DNA of 64,000 nucleotides. Source: Palsa-459 sp035937595 (GTDB lineage Bacteria; Actinomycetota; Acidimicrobiia; Acidimicrobiales; RAAP-2). Location of the stretch: NCBI GenBank assembly GCA_035937595.1, contig DASZHS010000012.1, positions 1 to 64,000 on the forward strand, in the 5' to 3' direction. Below the pieces are notes generated by a model. That model was not told the origin of the DNA. It did not search any database and was given only the letters and a program-made list of their open reading frames with translations. Shown one piece after another: positions 24,359 through 32,505 of this stretch. Position 1 is the stretch's first letter, and the number at the start of each line of letters is the position of its first letter. A program made the translations under genes and the position numbers.

Positions 24359-25405
24359 TCAGATCACCTTCGCGATCTTCACGAAGTCGCCGTAGAACAG
24401 GCCGATGCCGAGGGCGGCGCAGAGCCCCGCCAGGATCCAGAACCGGATGAGCACGGTTGTCTCGGGCCAGCCGAGCAGCTCGAAGTGGTGGTGCATGGGC
24501 GCCATCCGCAGCACCCGCCGGTGGAACACGCGGAAGCTGATCACCTGGGCGATGACCGAGAGCGTCTCGGCGACGAACAGCCCGCCGATCACGACGAGCA
24601 GCAGGTCGAGGTTCATGAGCAGGCACAGCCCCGCGAGCCCCGCACCGATCGAGAGCGCCCCGGTGTCGCCCATGATGATCCTCGCGGGCGCCGCGTTCCA
24701 CCACAGGAACCCGAGGCACCCGCCGACGAGCGCGACGGCGACGAGCCCGAGGTCGAGCGCCGTCGCCTGCGAGGGCCCCACGTGGTAGATCCCGTAGTGG
24801 CGGAACTGCCAGTACCCGATGACCGCGAGGACCGCGAAGCAGAAGGTCGACGATCCCGCGGCCAGCCCGTCGAGCCCGTCGGTCAGGTTGACCGCGTTGG
24901 ACGTGGCGACGACGACGAACGCCGCGAAGACGACCCACACGGCGGGGCCGACGTGCCAGCCCGGCAGGTCGTACCTCGTGAACGAGATCGCGGTGGTCGC
25001 ACCCGCCCACTTCCAGGCGGCCAGGGCGAAGCCCACGGCCACGAGCACCTGGAGGGCGAACTTCGTCCGCTTGTTGAGACCGAGGTTGCGGGCGTTGCGG
25101 ACGCCGATGAGGTCGTCGGCGAAGCCGATGAGGCCACACGCCACGACCAGGAGGAGGACGAGGACCCCGCTGCGCGTGAAGGTCCGGTACCCGCCGAGGT
25201 GGCCGACGAGGTAGCCGAGGATCGCCGCGAGCACGATGAGCACGCCGCCGGTCGTCGGCGTCCCTGCCTTCACCACGTGCGTGGCGGGACCGTCCTCTCG
25301 GATCTGCTGGCCGATGTCGCGCCGGCGCAGCGTGCGGATGAGCGCGGGCGTGAACACGATCGCGAGGAAGAGCGCCGCGGCCCCCGCCTCCATGAGGCTC
25401 AGCAC
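24359..25405 (-). CDS. mraY: Phospho-N-acetylmuramoyl-pentapeptide transferase
   Basis: A 348-residue membrane enzyme with about ten helices that makes lipid I from UDP-MurNAc-pentapeptide and undecaprenyl phosphate. The catalytic aspartate pair is in GFADDLIGVRN, followed by NAVNLTDGLDGLAAG, MGDTGALSIGA and the MHHHFELLGW loop. GTG 25405 overlaps the murE stop by 7 bases (an ATG at 25393 is a possible alternative). murF, usually just upstream, is missing. Confidence 0.95.
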   Translation of the reverse strand: MLSLMEAGAAALFLAIVFTPALIRTLRRRDIGQQIREDGPATHVVKAGTPTTGGVLIVLAAILGYLVGHLGGYRTFTRSGVLVLLLVVACGLIGFADDLIGVRNARNLGLNKRTKFALQVLVAVGFALAAWKWAGATTAISFTRYDLPGWHVGPAVWVVFAAFVVVATSNAVNLTDGLDGLAAGSSTFCFAVLAVIGYWQFRHYGIYHVGPSQATALDLGLVAVALVGGCLGFLWWNAAPARIIMGDTGALSIGAGLAGLCLLMNLDLLLVVIGGLFVAETLSVIAQVISFRVFHRRVLRMAPMHHHFELLGWPETTVLIRFWILAGLCAALGIGLFYGDFVKIAKVI

Positions 25406-26829
25406 CGTCGGCTCCGCGACGCGAGCGCCGTCGCGGCGACGACGCGGTCGTCGAAGGGGACGTGGACGCCGGCGACCTCCTGGGTCGTCTCGTGGCCCTT
25501 GCCCGCGAGCAGCACGACGTCGTCGTCGGCCGCGCCCGCGACAGCCGACGCGACGGCGGTCGCCCGGTCGAGCTCGATCGACACGTCGGCGTCGCCGTCG
25601 CAGCCCGCCACGATCGCCGCGATGATCGCCTCGGGCGACTCACCCCTCGGGTTGTCGGAGGTCACGACGACGACGTCGGCGAGTCGCGACGCGATCGAGC
25701 CCATGATCGGGCGCTTGCCCTGGTCGCGCTCGCCGCCGCAGCCGAAGACGACGATGAGCCGGCCCGTCGGCCGCAGGGCTCGGACGTCGCGCAGCACGCG
25801 CTCGAGCGCGTCTGGCGAGTGCGCGTAGTCGACGAGCACGCTCGGCGGCCCGCCGTCGACGAGCTCCAGGCGGCCCGGCACCGGCGGGACCTCGCCGAGG
25901 GCGGCCGAGGCCGCCGCGACATCGATGCCGAGGACGTCGGCCGCCGCGAGGGCGACCAGCGCGTTGGTGACGTTCACGCGACCCGTGAGGCGGGTGGCGG
26001 TGCGGTGCGTGCGCCACGTGAAGGTCGTGCGCCCGATCTCGGCGTCCTCGACGACGGCGTCGTCCGTCGCGACCTCGAGCGTCGGGACGAGGTGCCGCGA
26101 CGCGAGGGCCCTCCCCCACTCGTCGTCGACGCACACGACGGCGGCGGCCGACCTCGAGGGCTCGAAGAGCACCGCCTTGGCCTCGAAGTAGTCGGTCATC
26201 GCACCGTGGTAGTCGAGGTGCTCGCGACTGAGGTTCGTGAACGCGGCGACGTCGAAGCGGATGCCGTCGACGCGCCCCTGGTCGAGGGCGTGGCTGGAGA
26301 CCTCGAGGGCGACCGCGCCGGGCCGACCCTCACGGCTCGCGCGGTCGGCGACGTCGCGCAGCGCGCGGTGCAGGTCGGGTGCCGAGGGCGTCGTGCGCTG
26401 CCCGGTGAGCGTGCCGATCGTGGCGGCGGCGTAGCCGACGGTCGCGAGGATCCCGTTCAGCAGCCAGGTCACGGTCGTCTTGCCGTTGGTGCCGGTCACC
26501 CCCGCCATCGTGAGGGACTCGGCGGGATGCCCCACGACGGCGCTCGAGAGCGCGGCGAGCGCGGCGCGCAGCGCGGTCGGCGCGACGCGCACGACGACGG
26601 CGGTCGAGCGGACGGGCGAGGCCGCGACGACGCACACCGCGCCGCGGCGCACCGCGTCGTCGACGTAGACCTCACCGTTGGTCGCGGTGCCCGGCAGGCA
26701 CACGAAGACCGAGCCGGGCGTGCAGCGGCGGGAGTCCAGCTCGACGGTCGACACGCCGAGCCCGGCGGCGTCGGCGTCGAGGGAGGCGTCGAGTCCGGCG
26801 TCTGCGAGCAGGGCGCCAAGGGTCGTCAA
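25399..26829 (-). CDS. murE: UDP-MurNAc-L-Ala-D-Glu:meso-diaminopimelate ligase
   Basis: A 476-residue Mur ligase that adds the third residue of the stem peptide. The P-loop is GVTGTNGKTTVTWLLNG, the central region has EVSSHALDQGRV and FTNLSREHLDYHG, and VDYAHSPDALERVL follows. The C-domain carries SDNPRGE, the DNPR motif that selects meso-diaminopimelate over lysine, so the wall is predicted to be of the meso-DAP type. The start is a TTG at 26829 that overlaps the pbpB stop (TTGA). Confidence 0.95.
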   Translation of the reverse strand: MTTLGALLADAGLDASLDADAAGLGVSTVELDSRRCTPGSVFVCLPGTATNGEVYVDDAVRRGAVCVVAASPVRSTAVVVRVAPTALRAALAALSSAVVGHPAESLTMAGVTGTNGKTTVTWLLNGILATVGYAAATIGTLTGQRTTPSAPDLHRALRDVADRASREGRPGAVALEVSSHALDQGRVDGIRFDVAAFTNLSREHLDYHGAMTDYFEAKAVLFEPSRSAAAVVCVDDEWGRALASRHLVPTLEVATDDAVVEDAEIGRTTFTWRTHRTATRLTGRVNVTNALVALAAADVLGIDVAAASAALGEVPPVPGRLELVDGGPPSVLVDYAHSPDALERVLRDVRALRPTGRLIVVFGCGGERDQGKRPIMGSIASRLADVVVVTSDNPRGESPEAIIAAIVAGCDGDADVSIELDRATAVASAVAGAADDDVVLLAGKGHETTQEVAGVHVPFDDRVVAATALASRSRRC

Positions 26830-28703
26830 GTCACGTCCTGCAGGAACGAGACGGACCCTCCTGCGAGCGTGGGCGCGACGACCCGTCCCGACGTGGGCAC
26901 ACCGTAGCGGTGCAGGGCGTAGCCCATCACGCGCGCGAACACGGGGGCGGCCACGGTGCCGCCGTAGATCACCGGGGTGGGGCGCTGGATCACGACGATC
27001 ATCGACAGGACGGGGTGCTCGGCGGGCGCGAACCCGACGAACGTCGCGTTGTAGGCGCCCGGGATGTACGCCGCACGCCCCGCGTAGGGGATCTGGGCGG
27101 TGCCCGTCTTGCCGGCGATGGTGTAGCCCGAGACGGCGGCCTGGGTGCCGGTGCCGCCGGCCACGACCCGGATCAGCATCCGCACGAGCTCTCGAGCGAC
27201 GACGGGTGCGAGCGCGCGGCGCTGCGACGGCGCGGGCACCTTCGTCACCTCTCCGTCCGTGCCGATGTGGCCTCGCACGAGCGACGGGGTGACGAACACG
27301 CCGTCGTTCGCGATGGTGTTGTACGCGTCGAGCACCTGCAGCGGGGTGACGGCGTCGACCTGGCCGATCGGCAGCGACGCGATGTCGGTCGGTGAGAACC
27401 GCGCCGCGTCCATGAGCAAGCCGGCGGACTCGCCTGGGAGCCCGACGCCCGTCGCCTGGCCGAAGCCGAGTCGCCGCACGCCGTTGAGGAGCCGGGACTC
27501 GCCCAGGCGGTGCGAGATCTCGTAGGTGCCGATGTTCGACGAGTACTCGAGGATCTGGGTGGCCGTGAGGTGCTCGAGGCCGTGCTGCTCGGCGTCGTGG
27601 AACACGTGGCCGTCGATCGTCACGTAGTCGGGGACCGCGAACCGCGTCATCGGGGTGATCACCCCGTCGGCCAGCCCCTCGGAGAAGGGCACGATCTTGA
27701 ACACGCTGCCCGGCTCATAGGTCGTCGTCACGCCGAGGTTGTTCTGCGCCTCGAAGACCCCCGGGATGCCGGTCGGGGTCGGCCACACCTGCGACGTGGG
27801 AAGTGCGGGGTCGGGCTGCCTCGTGTTGACGAGGCTCGCCATGGCGAGGACCTGCCCGGTGCGCGTGTCCATCACGATCGCGGTCCCAGAGACGCCGTTG
27901 GCGTCGACGAGCTCCGTGCCGAGGGCCTGCTCGGTGACGTACTGGAGCGGCGCGTCGATCGTCAGCTCGAGTCCGGTGCCGGCGATCGGCCGCTGCGAGA
28001 TGACCGCGGGGGCGAACGGCAGGCTCACGCCGCTCGGCGACTGGCCGATCTGCTCGACCCCGTCCTGCCCCGCGAGGAGCTGCTGGTCGGCGTACTCGAG
28101 GCCTGCGGACCCCGCGCCGTCGGCGAAGGTGCCCCCGAGGACGGACGCTGCGAGCGCGCCGTCGGGGTTCGTGCGCTGCGAGGAGTCCGCGAGCGTGATC
28201 CCGGGGAACGCGTCCGCCTCGATCGTCGCCGCGTTGGCCACGCTCGTGTTCGAGGCCAGCACGACGTGGCCCGCCCCGGGACCGCGCTGCTCGAGCTTCG
28301 CCGCGAGCGCCGTCGCCGAGACACCGAGCAGCGGTGCGAGCGCGGCGGCCTCGGCCGCGGGCTGGGTGATCTGGAAGTCGTCGGCGACGACCTGCTTCGT
28401 CGGGACCGACATCGCGAGGATCTGCCCGTTGCGGTCGTAGATCGCGCCGCGCAGCGCGGGGATCGTCACGGTCGACAACAGCTGCTCGGCCGAGAGCTTC
28501 TCGAAGTGCGGGGCGCGCAGGATCTGGAGGTTCACGAGCTGCACGACGAGCCCCGCGACCCCGAGGAGGACGAGGACGCGGATGACCCGGACCCGGCGGT
28601 GGAGCACGCCGCCCGCACGGGTGCTGATCGGCGGGCGCGCCACCCCCCGACGCGGCGGGGCCCCGGGACGTCGCCCGGACCTCGCCGAAGGGGACGGCGT
28701 CAT
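26826..28703 (-). CDS. pbpB: Septal penicillin-binding protein 2/3 (FtsI)
   Basis: A 625-residue class B transpeptidase. A basic, Pro-rich cytoplasmic N-terminus precedes one membrane helix (about residues 40-60), then the dimerisation domain (LRGAIYDRNGQILA). The transpeptidase domain has the nucleophile Ser333 in EPGSVFKI, SxN in YSSNIG, and AGKTGTAQIP. It cross-links septal peptidoglycan together with FtsW. ATG 28703 overlaps the ftsL stop (ATGA). Confidence 0.95.
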   Translation of the reverse strand: MTPSPSARSGRRPGAPPRRGVARPPISTRAGGVLHRRVRVIRVLVLLGVAGLVVQLVNLQILRAPHFEKLSAEQLLSTVTIPALRGAIYDRNGQILAMSVPTKQVVADDFQITQPAAEAAALAPLLGVSATALAAKLEQRGPGAGHVVLASNTSVANAATIEADAFPGITLADSSQRTNPDGALAASVLGGTFADGAGSAGLEYADQQLLAGQDGVEQIGQSPSGVSLPFAPAVISQRPIAGTGLELTIDAPLQYVTEQALGTELVDANGVSGTAIVMDTRTGQVLAMASLVNTRQPDPALPTSQVWPTPTGIPGVFEAQNNLGVTTTYEPGSVFKIVPFSEGLADGVITPMTRFAVPDYVTIDGHVFHDAEQHGLEHLTATQILEYSSNIGTYEISHRLGESRLLNGVRRLGFGQATGVGLPGESAGLLMDAARFSPTDIASLPIGQVDAVTPLQVLDAYNTIANDGVFVTPSLVRGHIGTDGEVTKVPAPSQRRALAPVVARELVRMLIRVVAGGTGTQAAVSGYTIAGKTGTAQIPYAGRAAYIPGAYNATFVGFAPAEHPVLSMIVVIQRPTPVIYGGTVAAPVFARVMGYALHRYGVPTSGRVVAPTLAGGSVSFLQDVT

Positions 28704-29167
28704 CGACCCGGCGTCAGCGAGCAGCAGGGTGCGTAGGAGAAGGTGGGCGGTGCGAGCCGCCGCTCGAGCGAGACCGCCGGGATGTGGAGGATCTCGTTCG
28801 GCTGGACGAGGCCCCGCCCGCGCACGTCCTTCGCGACCGCGGCCGGCGAGACGAGGTTGGCGGCCTGGACCTGCTGAGCCGCCTCCGAGGACTGCAGGGC
28901 CACGACCTGGGCCTGGACCTGCGAGAGGCGGAGCTGTCCGGCCGCGAGCTGCATGTTGCCGACGACGACGGCGAGCAAAGAGACGATCACGAGCCCGGCC
29001 GCGATGCCCACGGGGCTGAGCCGGGCACGCAGCCGCGCGGCGCGCCCCGGCGACGGCGTCGGCGTGCTCGACGGTCGCGGCGAAGGGACGGGGCGCAGCG
29101 TCGGCTCGGGGCGAGCGGGAGGTCGCGGCGCCTCTAGGCGAGCGGCGGCCGAGGCGCGGGGCGTCAC
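28700..29167 (-). CDS. ftsL: FtsL-like septum protein
   Basis: A 155-residue bitopic protein between rsmH and pbpB, the standard ftsL slot. A Pro/Arg-rich cytoplasmic stretch (1-65) precedes one membrane helix (IAAGLVIVSLLAVVVGN) and a short coiled coil (LRLSQVQAQVVALQSSEAAQQVQAAN). FtsL sequences are poorly conserved, so identification rests on layout and position. GTG 29167 overlaps the rsmH stop (GTGA). An open frame continues upstream but is antisense-like extension inside rsmH. Confidence 0.8.
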   Translation of the reverse strand: MTPRASAAARLEAPRPPARPEPTLRPVPSPRPSSTPTPSPGRAARLRARLSPVGIAAGLVIVSLLAVVVGNMQLAAGQLRLSQVQAQVVALQSSEAAQQVQAANLVSPAAVAKDVRGRGLVQPNEILHIPAVSLERRLAPPTFSYAPCCSLTPGR

Positions 29168-30123
29168 GTCGGCACCGTGCCGATCCGCTCGGCCACGCGC
29201 AGCCGGGCGCTGCGTGCCCGTGGGTTCTCGGCGATCTCGACTGCGGTCGCCTTGTGGGCGCCGCGCGTGACGAGGCGCATCGAGGGCACGGCGCCGCAGA
29301 CGCAGGGGAGCAGCGGCGGACACGTGCAGCCGCCCGTCGCCGCGTCGCGCAGCGTCGACTTCACGAGCGTGTCCTCCCCCGAGTGGTACGAGATCACGAC
29401 GAGCCGTCCACCCTCGACCAGAAGCGCCTGGGCAGCCGCGAGTGCCGCGGCGAGCTCTTCGAGCTCCTCGTTCACCGCGATCCGGAGCGCCTGGAAGGTC
29501 CGCGACGCGACGTGGCCGTGCCGGCGTGCCGCGGCCGGCACCGCGCGCTCCACCGCCGCGGCGAGCTCGGCGGTGCTCGTCGGCCTCGAGGCGAGGATCG
29601 AGCGAGCGATGCCGCGGCCGAATCGTTGCTCACCGTTGGCGACGAGGAGCGCCGCCAGCTGGTCCTCGTCGACCCGGCGGAGGTACTCGGCCGCCGTGGG
29701 CCCGTCGTCGGGCCCCATGCGCATGTCGAGCGGCCCCTCGTGACGGTAGGAGAAGCCGCGCCCAGCGCTGTCGAGCTGGTGCGACGACACGCCAAGGTCG
29801 AGCAGCACGCCCACGACGGGATCGGCCGAGCGAAGCGCGCCGGCATCGCGCGCCTCGGCGCACGCCGCGGCCATCGTCGCGAACCGGGCCTGGCGGACCA
29901 CGGCACGATCACCGAAGCGGTCGAGCGCGCGCCGCGCGGCGAGCACCGCGTCCGGATCACGGTCGAGTCCGAGCACGACGAGGTCGTCACGTCCCTCGAG
30001 GATGGCTGCGGCGTGGCCGCCGCCGCCGACGGTGCCGTCGATCACGATGCCGGGCGGCACCGGGGCGAGCAGCCGCACGACCTCGTCGACGAGCACTGGA
30101 GCGTGTGAGTACACCTGGGCCAT
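29164..30123 (-). CDS. rsmH: 16S rRNA (cytosine1402-N4)-methyltransferase
   Basis: A 319-residue SAM-dependent methyltransferase (MraW). It starts YSHAPVLVDEVVRLL, with the SAM loop in IDGTVGGGGHAAAIL, LDLGVSSHQLDSAGRGFSY, and the C-terminal VVISYHSGEDTLVK motif. A cysteine-rich insert follows (GGCTCPPLLPCVCG), common in actinobacterial RsmH. It methylates C1402 in the ribosomal P site. The start ATG 30123 is 158 bases after mraZ. Confidence 0.95.
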   Translation of the reverse strand: MAQVYSHAPVLVDEVVRLLAPVPPGIVIDGTVGGGGHAAAILEGRDDLVVLGLDRDPDAVLAARRALDRFGDRAVVRQARFATMAAACAEARDAGALRSADPVVGVLLDLGVSSHQLDSAGRGFSYRHEGPLDMRMGPDDGPTAAEYLRRVDEDQLAALLVANGEQRFGRGIARSILASRPTSTAELAAAVERAVPAAARRHGHVASRTFQALRIAVNEELEELAAALAAAQALLVEGGRLVVISYHSGEDTLVKSTLRDAATGGCTCPPLLPCVCGAVPSMRLVTRGAHKATAVEIAENPRARSARLRVAERIGTVPT

Positions 30124-30281
30124 CCGCAGCCCCCCGACCGGAATGGTCCTTCCGGGGTAGGGGCCTCGGCGACCGACGGGGAAGAGGGCGGAGGAGGAGT
30201 CTTCCACCGGCCCGGTCGGGAGGCTGCGCATGGTCCTGGCGTGCCGGAACGGCGACGCGGTTGCTCGTGCTCCTCTCTCTC

Positions 30282-30701
30282 TCACTCGGTCTCTCCGAGG
30301 AAAAGGCTCTGCGCGGGCGCCACTCGCACCCGCCACTCCTCTGGGTTCCACAGCTCGATGTGGTCGATGGCGCCCGTCACGAGCACCTCGCCCGACAGCC
30401 CCGCGAACTCCCGCAGGTGTGCGGGGATGCCCATGCGACCCTGCCGATCGATCTCCACGTCCACGGAGCCCGACGCCCAGATCCGCGCGAAGTTCCTCGC
30501 CTCGGGTGTCCCCTCGCGAAACCTCGCCTGCATCTCGGCCGACTGGCGGTCGAACTCCCCGGGCGTCCACAGCGAGAGGCAGCGCTCGAAGTTCAAGCTG
30601 AGGTACCCGCCGCGCTCGAAGCTCGTCCGGAAGCGCGCGGGGAGGATCACCCGCCCCTTCGCGTCCAGGCTGTGATCGAACCGCCCGACGAACCCCGGCA
30701 C
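30282..30701 (-). CDS. mraZ: Transcriptional regulator MraZ
   Basis: A 139-residue protein with two SpoVT/AbrB-like repeats. Each has the DxKGR/DxQGR core: HSLDAKGRVILPARFR near the N-terminus and EIDRQGRMGIPAHLREF in the second half. MraZ forms dodecameric rings, binds repeats upstream of its own gene and represses or tunes the dcw operon. GTG 30701 has GGGAGG 6 bases upstream. It is the first gene of the division cluster. Confidence 0.94.
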   Translation of the reverse strand: MPGFVGRFDHSLDAKGRVILPARFRTSFERGGYLSLNFERCLSLWTPGEFDRQSAEMQARFREGTPEARNFARIWASGSVDVEIDRQGRMGIPAHLREFAGLSGEVLVTGAIDHIELWNPEEWRVRVAPAQSLFLGETE

Positions 30702-30732
30702 CTGCGTCCTCCCGACTCGGTTCGAGGGCCCC

Positions 30733-30757
30733 TCCCCTTCGAACCACTTCGCGCCAC
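30733..30757 (-). promoter_or_regulatory. Probable MraZ operator (three 10-bp-spaced repeats)
   Basis: Just downstream of the mraZ -10 the minus strand reads GTGGCGCGAA, then GTGGTTCGAA, then GGGGA, that is, three G-rich pentamers at a 10-bp period. MraZ operators in other bacteria are three or four (T)GGGN-type repeats separated by 5 bases upstream of mraZ. The first repeat overlaps the -10, which fits repression. Confidence 0.6.
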
Positions 30758-30784
30758 AGTATGCCCCTCACCACCACATGTCAA
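30756..30784 (-). promoter_or_regulatory. mraZ/dcw promoter
   Basis: TTGACA (30784-30779), a perfect -35, and TACTGT (30761-30756) are separated by exactly 17 bases on the minus strand. The expected transcription start is near 30749, about 50 bases before GTG 30701. It is the closest match to a sigma-A consensus promoter that I found in the window and very likely drives the whole division cluster. Confidence 0.8.
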
Positions 30785-30950
30785 CAACTGATGTGCCCCT
30801 TCGTGGCCCTTCGCTGACGCGATTGCGCCGAGTGCCGACGGACACCCCCGCTCGCGGGGTCGATGGGCCTCGAAGGCGCGCAGCCAACGTCGAGCGCCGA
30901 CGTCGCGGGCCGCCCCGCTTCCTGGAGGGGGCGAGCGGTCGCCCGGGGTG

Positions 30951-31694
30951 TTACCTGGTCGGGTTCGGTGTCCCGGCGGCGCGGTCCCCACCCGCCGCTG
31001 GCCGCGTCGTGCGCACCGTGGCGACGAACGGGGCGTCGGCGACCGCGAGCGCGCTGACCTCGTGCTGCACGGTCACGGCGAACGCCGCGGCCACGTCGTC
31101 GGCGGCGACGCCGGGGAGCGCCTCGTCCAGGCACGTGGCGAGGGCCAGGCTCGGGGTCGGCGGGGCGTCCGAGGAGAGGTACGCCGTCAGGTCCGAGGGG
31201 CGGCGGGCGGCGAGGACCGAGGAGACGAGCGCGCCCTCCCGGGCCCGCCACTGCGAGAGCCCCACCAGCTTGCGGCCCTCAGTGGAGAGCTCGCCGGGAC
31301 CGAGTCCCGCGAAGCACGCGACGGCCCCCTGTGCGGCACCGTCGACCGCGCCACGGTGCACGTCGCACGCGACGCCGAGCGAGCGGAGCGCCACTTGCCA
31401 CCACTCGCCCACCCGGTAGGCCGTCGAGCGCACGTCACCACGCTCGGCGCTCGAGGTGGCGGGCAGCCACAGCTCGATCCAGCAGTCCGGAGGGCGGAGG
31501 AGCACGGCGCCGCCGCCACCGCGGCGACGCCGCACGGTCAGCCCGTCGCGCGCGAGCGCGGCGGCGTCGAGGTCCTCGAGCCGCTGGGTGCTGCCGAGGA
31601 CGACCATGGGCGACGCGCGCAGCACCCCGAGCGTCGGCACCGCCAGCGCCCGGATGCGATCGACGTCGAGGAGCGCGGCGGGCGCCTCGGTCAC
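30951..31694 (-). CDS. Lipoate/biotin protein ligase-family protein
   Basis: A 247-residue protein of the BPL/LplA fold. It has the cofactor-loop signature VRRRRGGGGAVLL (RRxGGGxxV in the family) and, further on, LSTEGRKLVGLSQWRAREGAL, matching the conserved GRK(I/L)xGxxQ substrate-lysine region of lipoate ligases and octanoyltransferases. The HD usually after the GGG loop is not evident. It may transfer lipoyl or octanoyl groups, or be a divergent family member. GTG 31694 overlaps the stop of the HNH gene (GTGA). Confidence 0.75.
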   Translation of the reverse strand: MTEAPAALLDVDRIRALAVPTLGVLRASPMVVLGSTQRLEDLDAAALARDGLTVRRRRGGGGAVLLRPPDCWIELWLPATSSAERGDVRSTAYRVGEWWQVALRSLGVACDVHRGAVDGAAQGAVACFAGLGPGELSTEGRKLVGLSQWRAREGALVSSVLAARRPSDLTAYLSSDAPPTPSLALATCLDEALPGVAADDVAAAFAVTVQHEVSALAVADAPFVATVRTTRPAAGGDRAAGTPNPTR

Positions 31695-32197
31695 GAGGCG
31701 AGCGGGAGGAACGGCGCCCAGAGCGGATCGGGATCCTCGATGGGCCGCCAGCGCCACCACAGCCCCTGCGGTGCCCGAGGCTCGTGGCGAAGGCGCCATC
31801 CGAGCTCCTCCAAGAGCCGGTCGCCCTTCTCGACGTTGTGGCGCCGGCACGCCGCGACGACGTTGCTCCAGTCGTGCCGGCCGCCGCGGCTCCTGGGCAC
31901 GATGTGGTCCACCGTGTCGGCGTGCTCGCCGCAGTACGCGCAGCGCTGGCGGTCCCGGGCGAGGACGGCGCGGCGTGTGACCGGCGGGATGCGCGCGTGC
32001 GGGGGCAGCCGCACGAGGGTCGTGAGCCGGACGATCGACGGCACCGTGACCGTGACGCGAGGCGAGCGGATGATGCGCGGCTCGTCGTGGGTCGCGACGG
32101 CCTCGGCGCGCCCGACGAGCAGCAGCACGACGGCGCGACGGTCAGAGACGAGCTGCAGCGGCTCGTAGGTCGCGTTCAGCAGCAGCACCCGCGCCAT
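31691..32197 (-). CDS. HNH endonuclease-family protein
   Basis: A 168-residue protein. Residues 1-60 are the small domain seen in many actinobacterial HNH proteins (VLLLNATYEPLQLVSDRRAVVLLL). The HNH/zinc domain follows: CAYCGEHADTVDHIVPRSRGG with the catalytic His, then NVVAACRRHNVEKGDRL with the second zinc/metal residues. Proteins like this are housekeeping, non-mobile HNH genes of unknown role, perhaps in DNA repair. The start is ATG 32197, and a TAGGGT -10 lies 8 bases upstream. Confidence 0.88.
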   Translation of the reverse strand: MARVLLLNATYEPLQLVSDRRAVVLLLVGRAEAVATHDEPRIIRSPRVTVTVPSIVRLTTLVRLPPHARIPPVTRRAVLARDRQRCAYCGEHADTVDHIVPRSRGGRHDWSNVVAACRRHNVEKGDRLLEELGWRLRHEPRAPQGLWWRWRPIEDPDPLWAPFLPLAS

Positions 32198-32205
32198 CGG
32201 CGGCC

Positions 32206-32211
32206 ACCCTA
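32206..32211 (-). promoter_or_regulatory. -10 element overlapping a stop codon
   Basis: TAGGGT on the minus strand is 8 bases before ATG 32197. Its first three bases are the TAG stop of the preceding small gene. It could start a near-leaderless transcript for the HNH and ligase-like genes. Confidence 0.4.
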
Positions 32212-32505
32212 CCGTCGACGTGCGCGAGCGTGCAGAGACCAGCGAAGCGCGACGGCCACGTCGTCGTCACTCGGTGACGCACCGGCGTCGCCGTACGCCG
32301 TCTCCATCCGGAACCGCCAGTACCGCTCGTCGGGCGCGGGAAGGAACGGTGGATGCCGCCACCACCTCGCCGGCGCGAAACGTGCGATCGCGCGCGACGC
32401 GGGCCACCACAGCGTCGGGTGCCGCACGACGACGCCGAGCGCGTGCGAGAGCGTGGACGACGCGGTCGCACGGGCGTCGTCGCCGTCGAGGTGTCGCACG
32501 TTCAC
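32209..32505 (-). CDS. Small conserved actinobacterial protein
   Basis: A 98-residue protein of unknown function, starting at GTG 32505 overlapping the ROK kinase stop (GTGA). It contains RHPTLWWPASRAIARFAPARWWRHPPFLPAPD (quoted by its ends: RHPTLWW to FLPAPD) and YWRFRMETAYGDAG near the C-terminus, a pattern of Trp/Arg/Pro residues that I associate with a small uncharacterised actinobacterial family. No membrane helix. It is co-transcribed with the sugar kinase. Confidence 0.75.
   Translation of the reverse strand: MNVRHLDGDDARATASSTLSHALGVVVRHPTLWWPASRAIARFAPARWWRHPPFLPAPDERYWRFRMETAYGDAGASPSDDDVAVALRWSLHARARRR

Noticed and set aside
25399..26829. MurF in place of, or fused to, MurE
   Set aside because: The only Mur ligase here has the DNPR motif of MurE and a normal MurE length of 476 residues; no second ligase P-loop follows before mraY.
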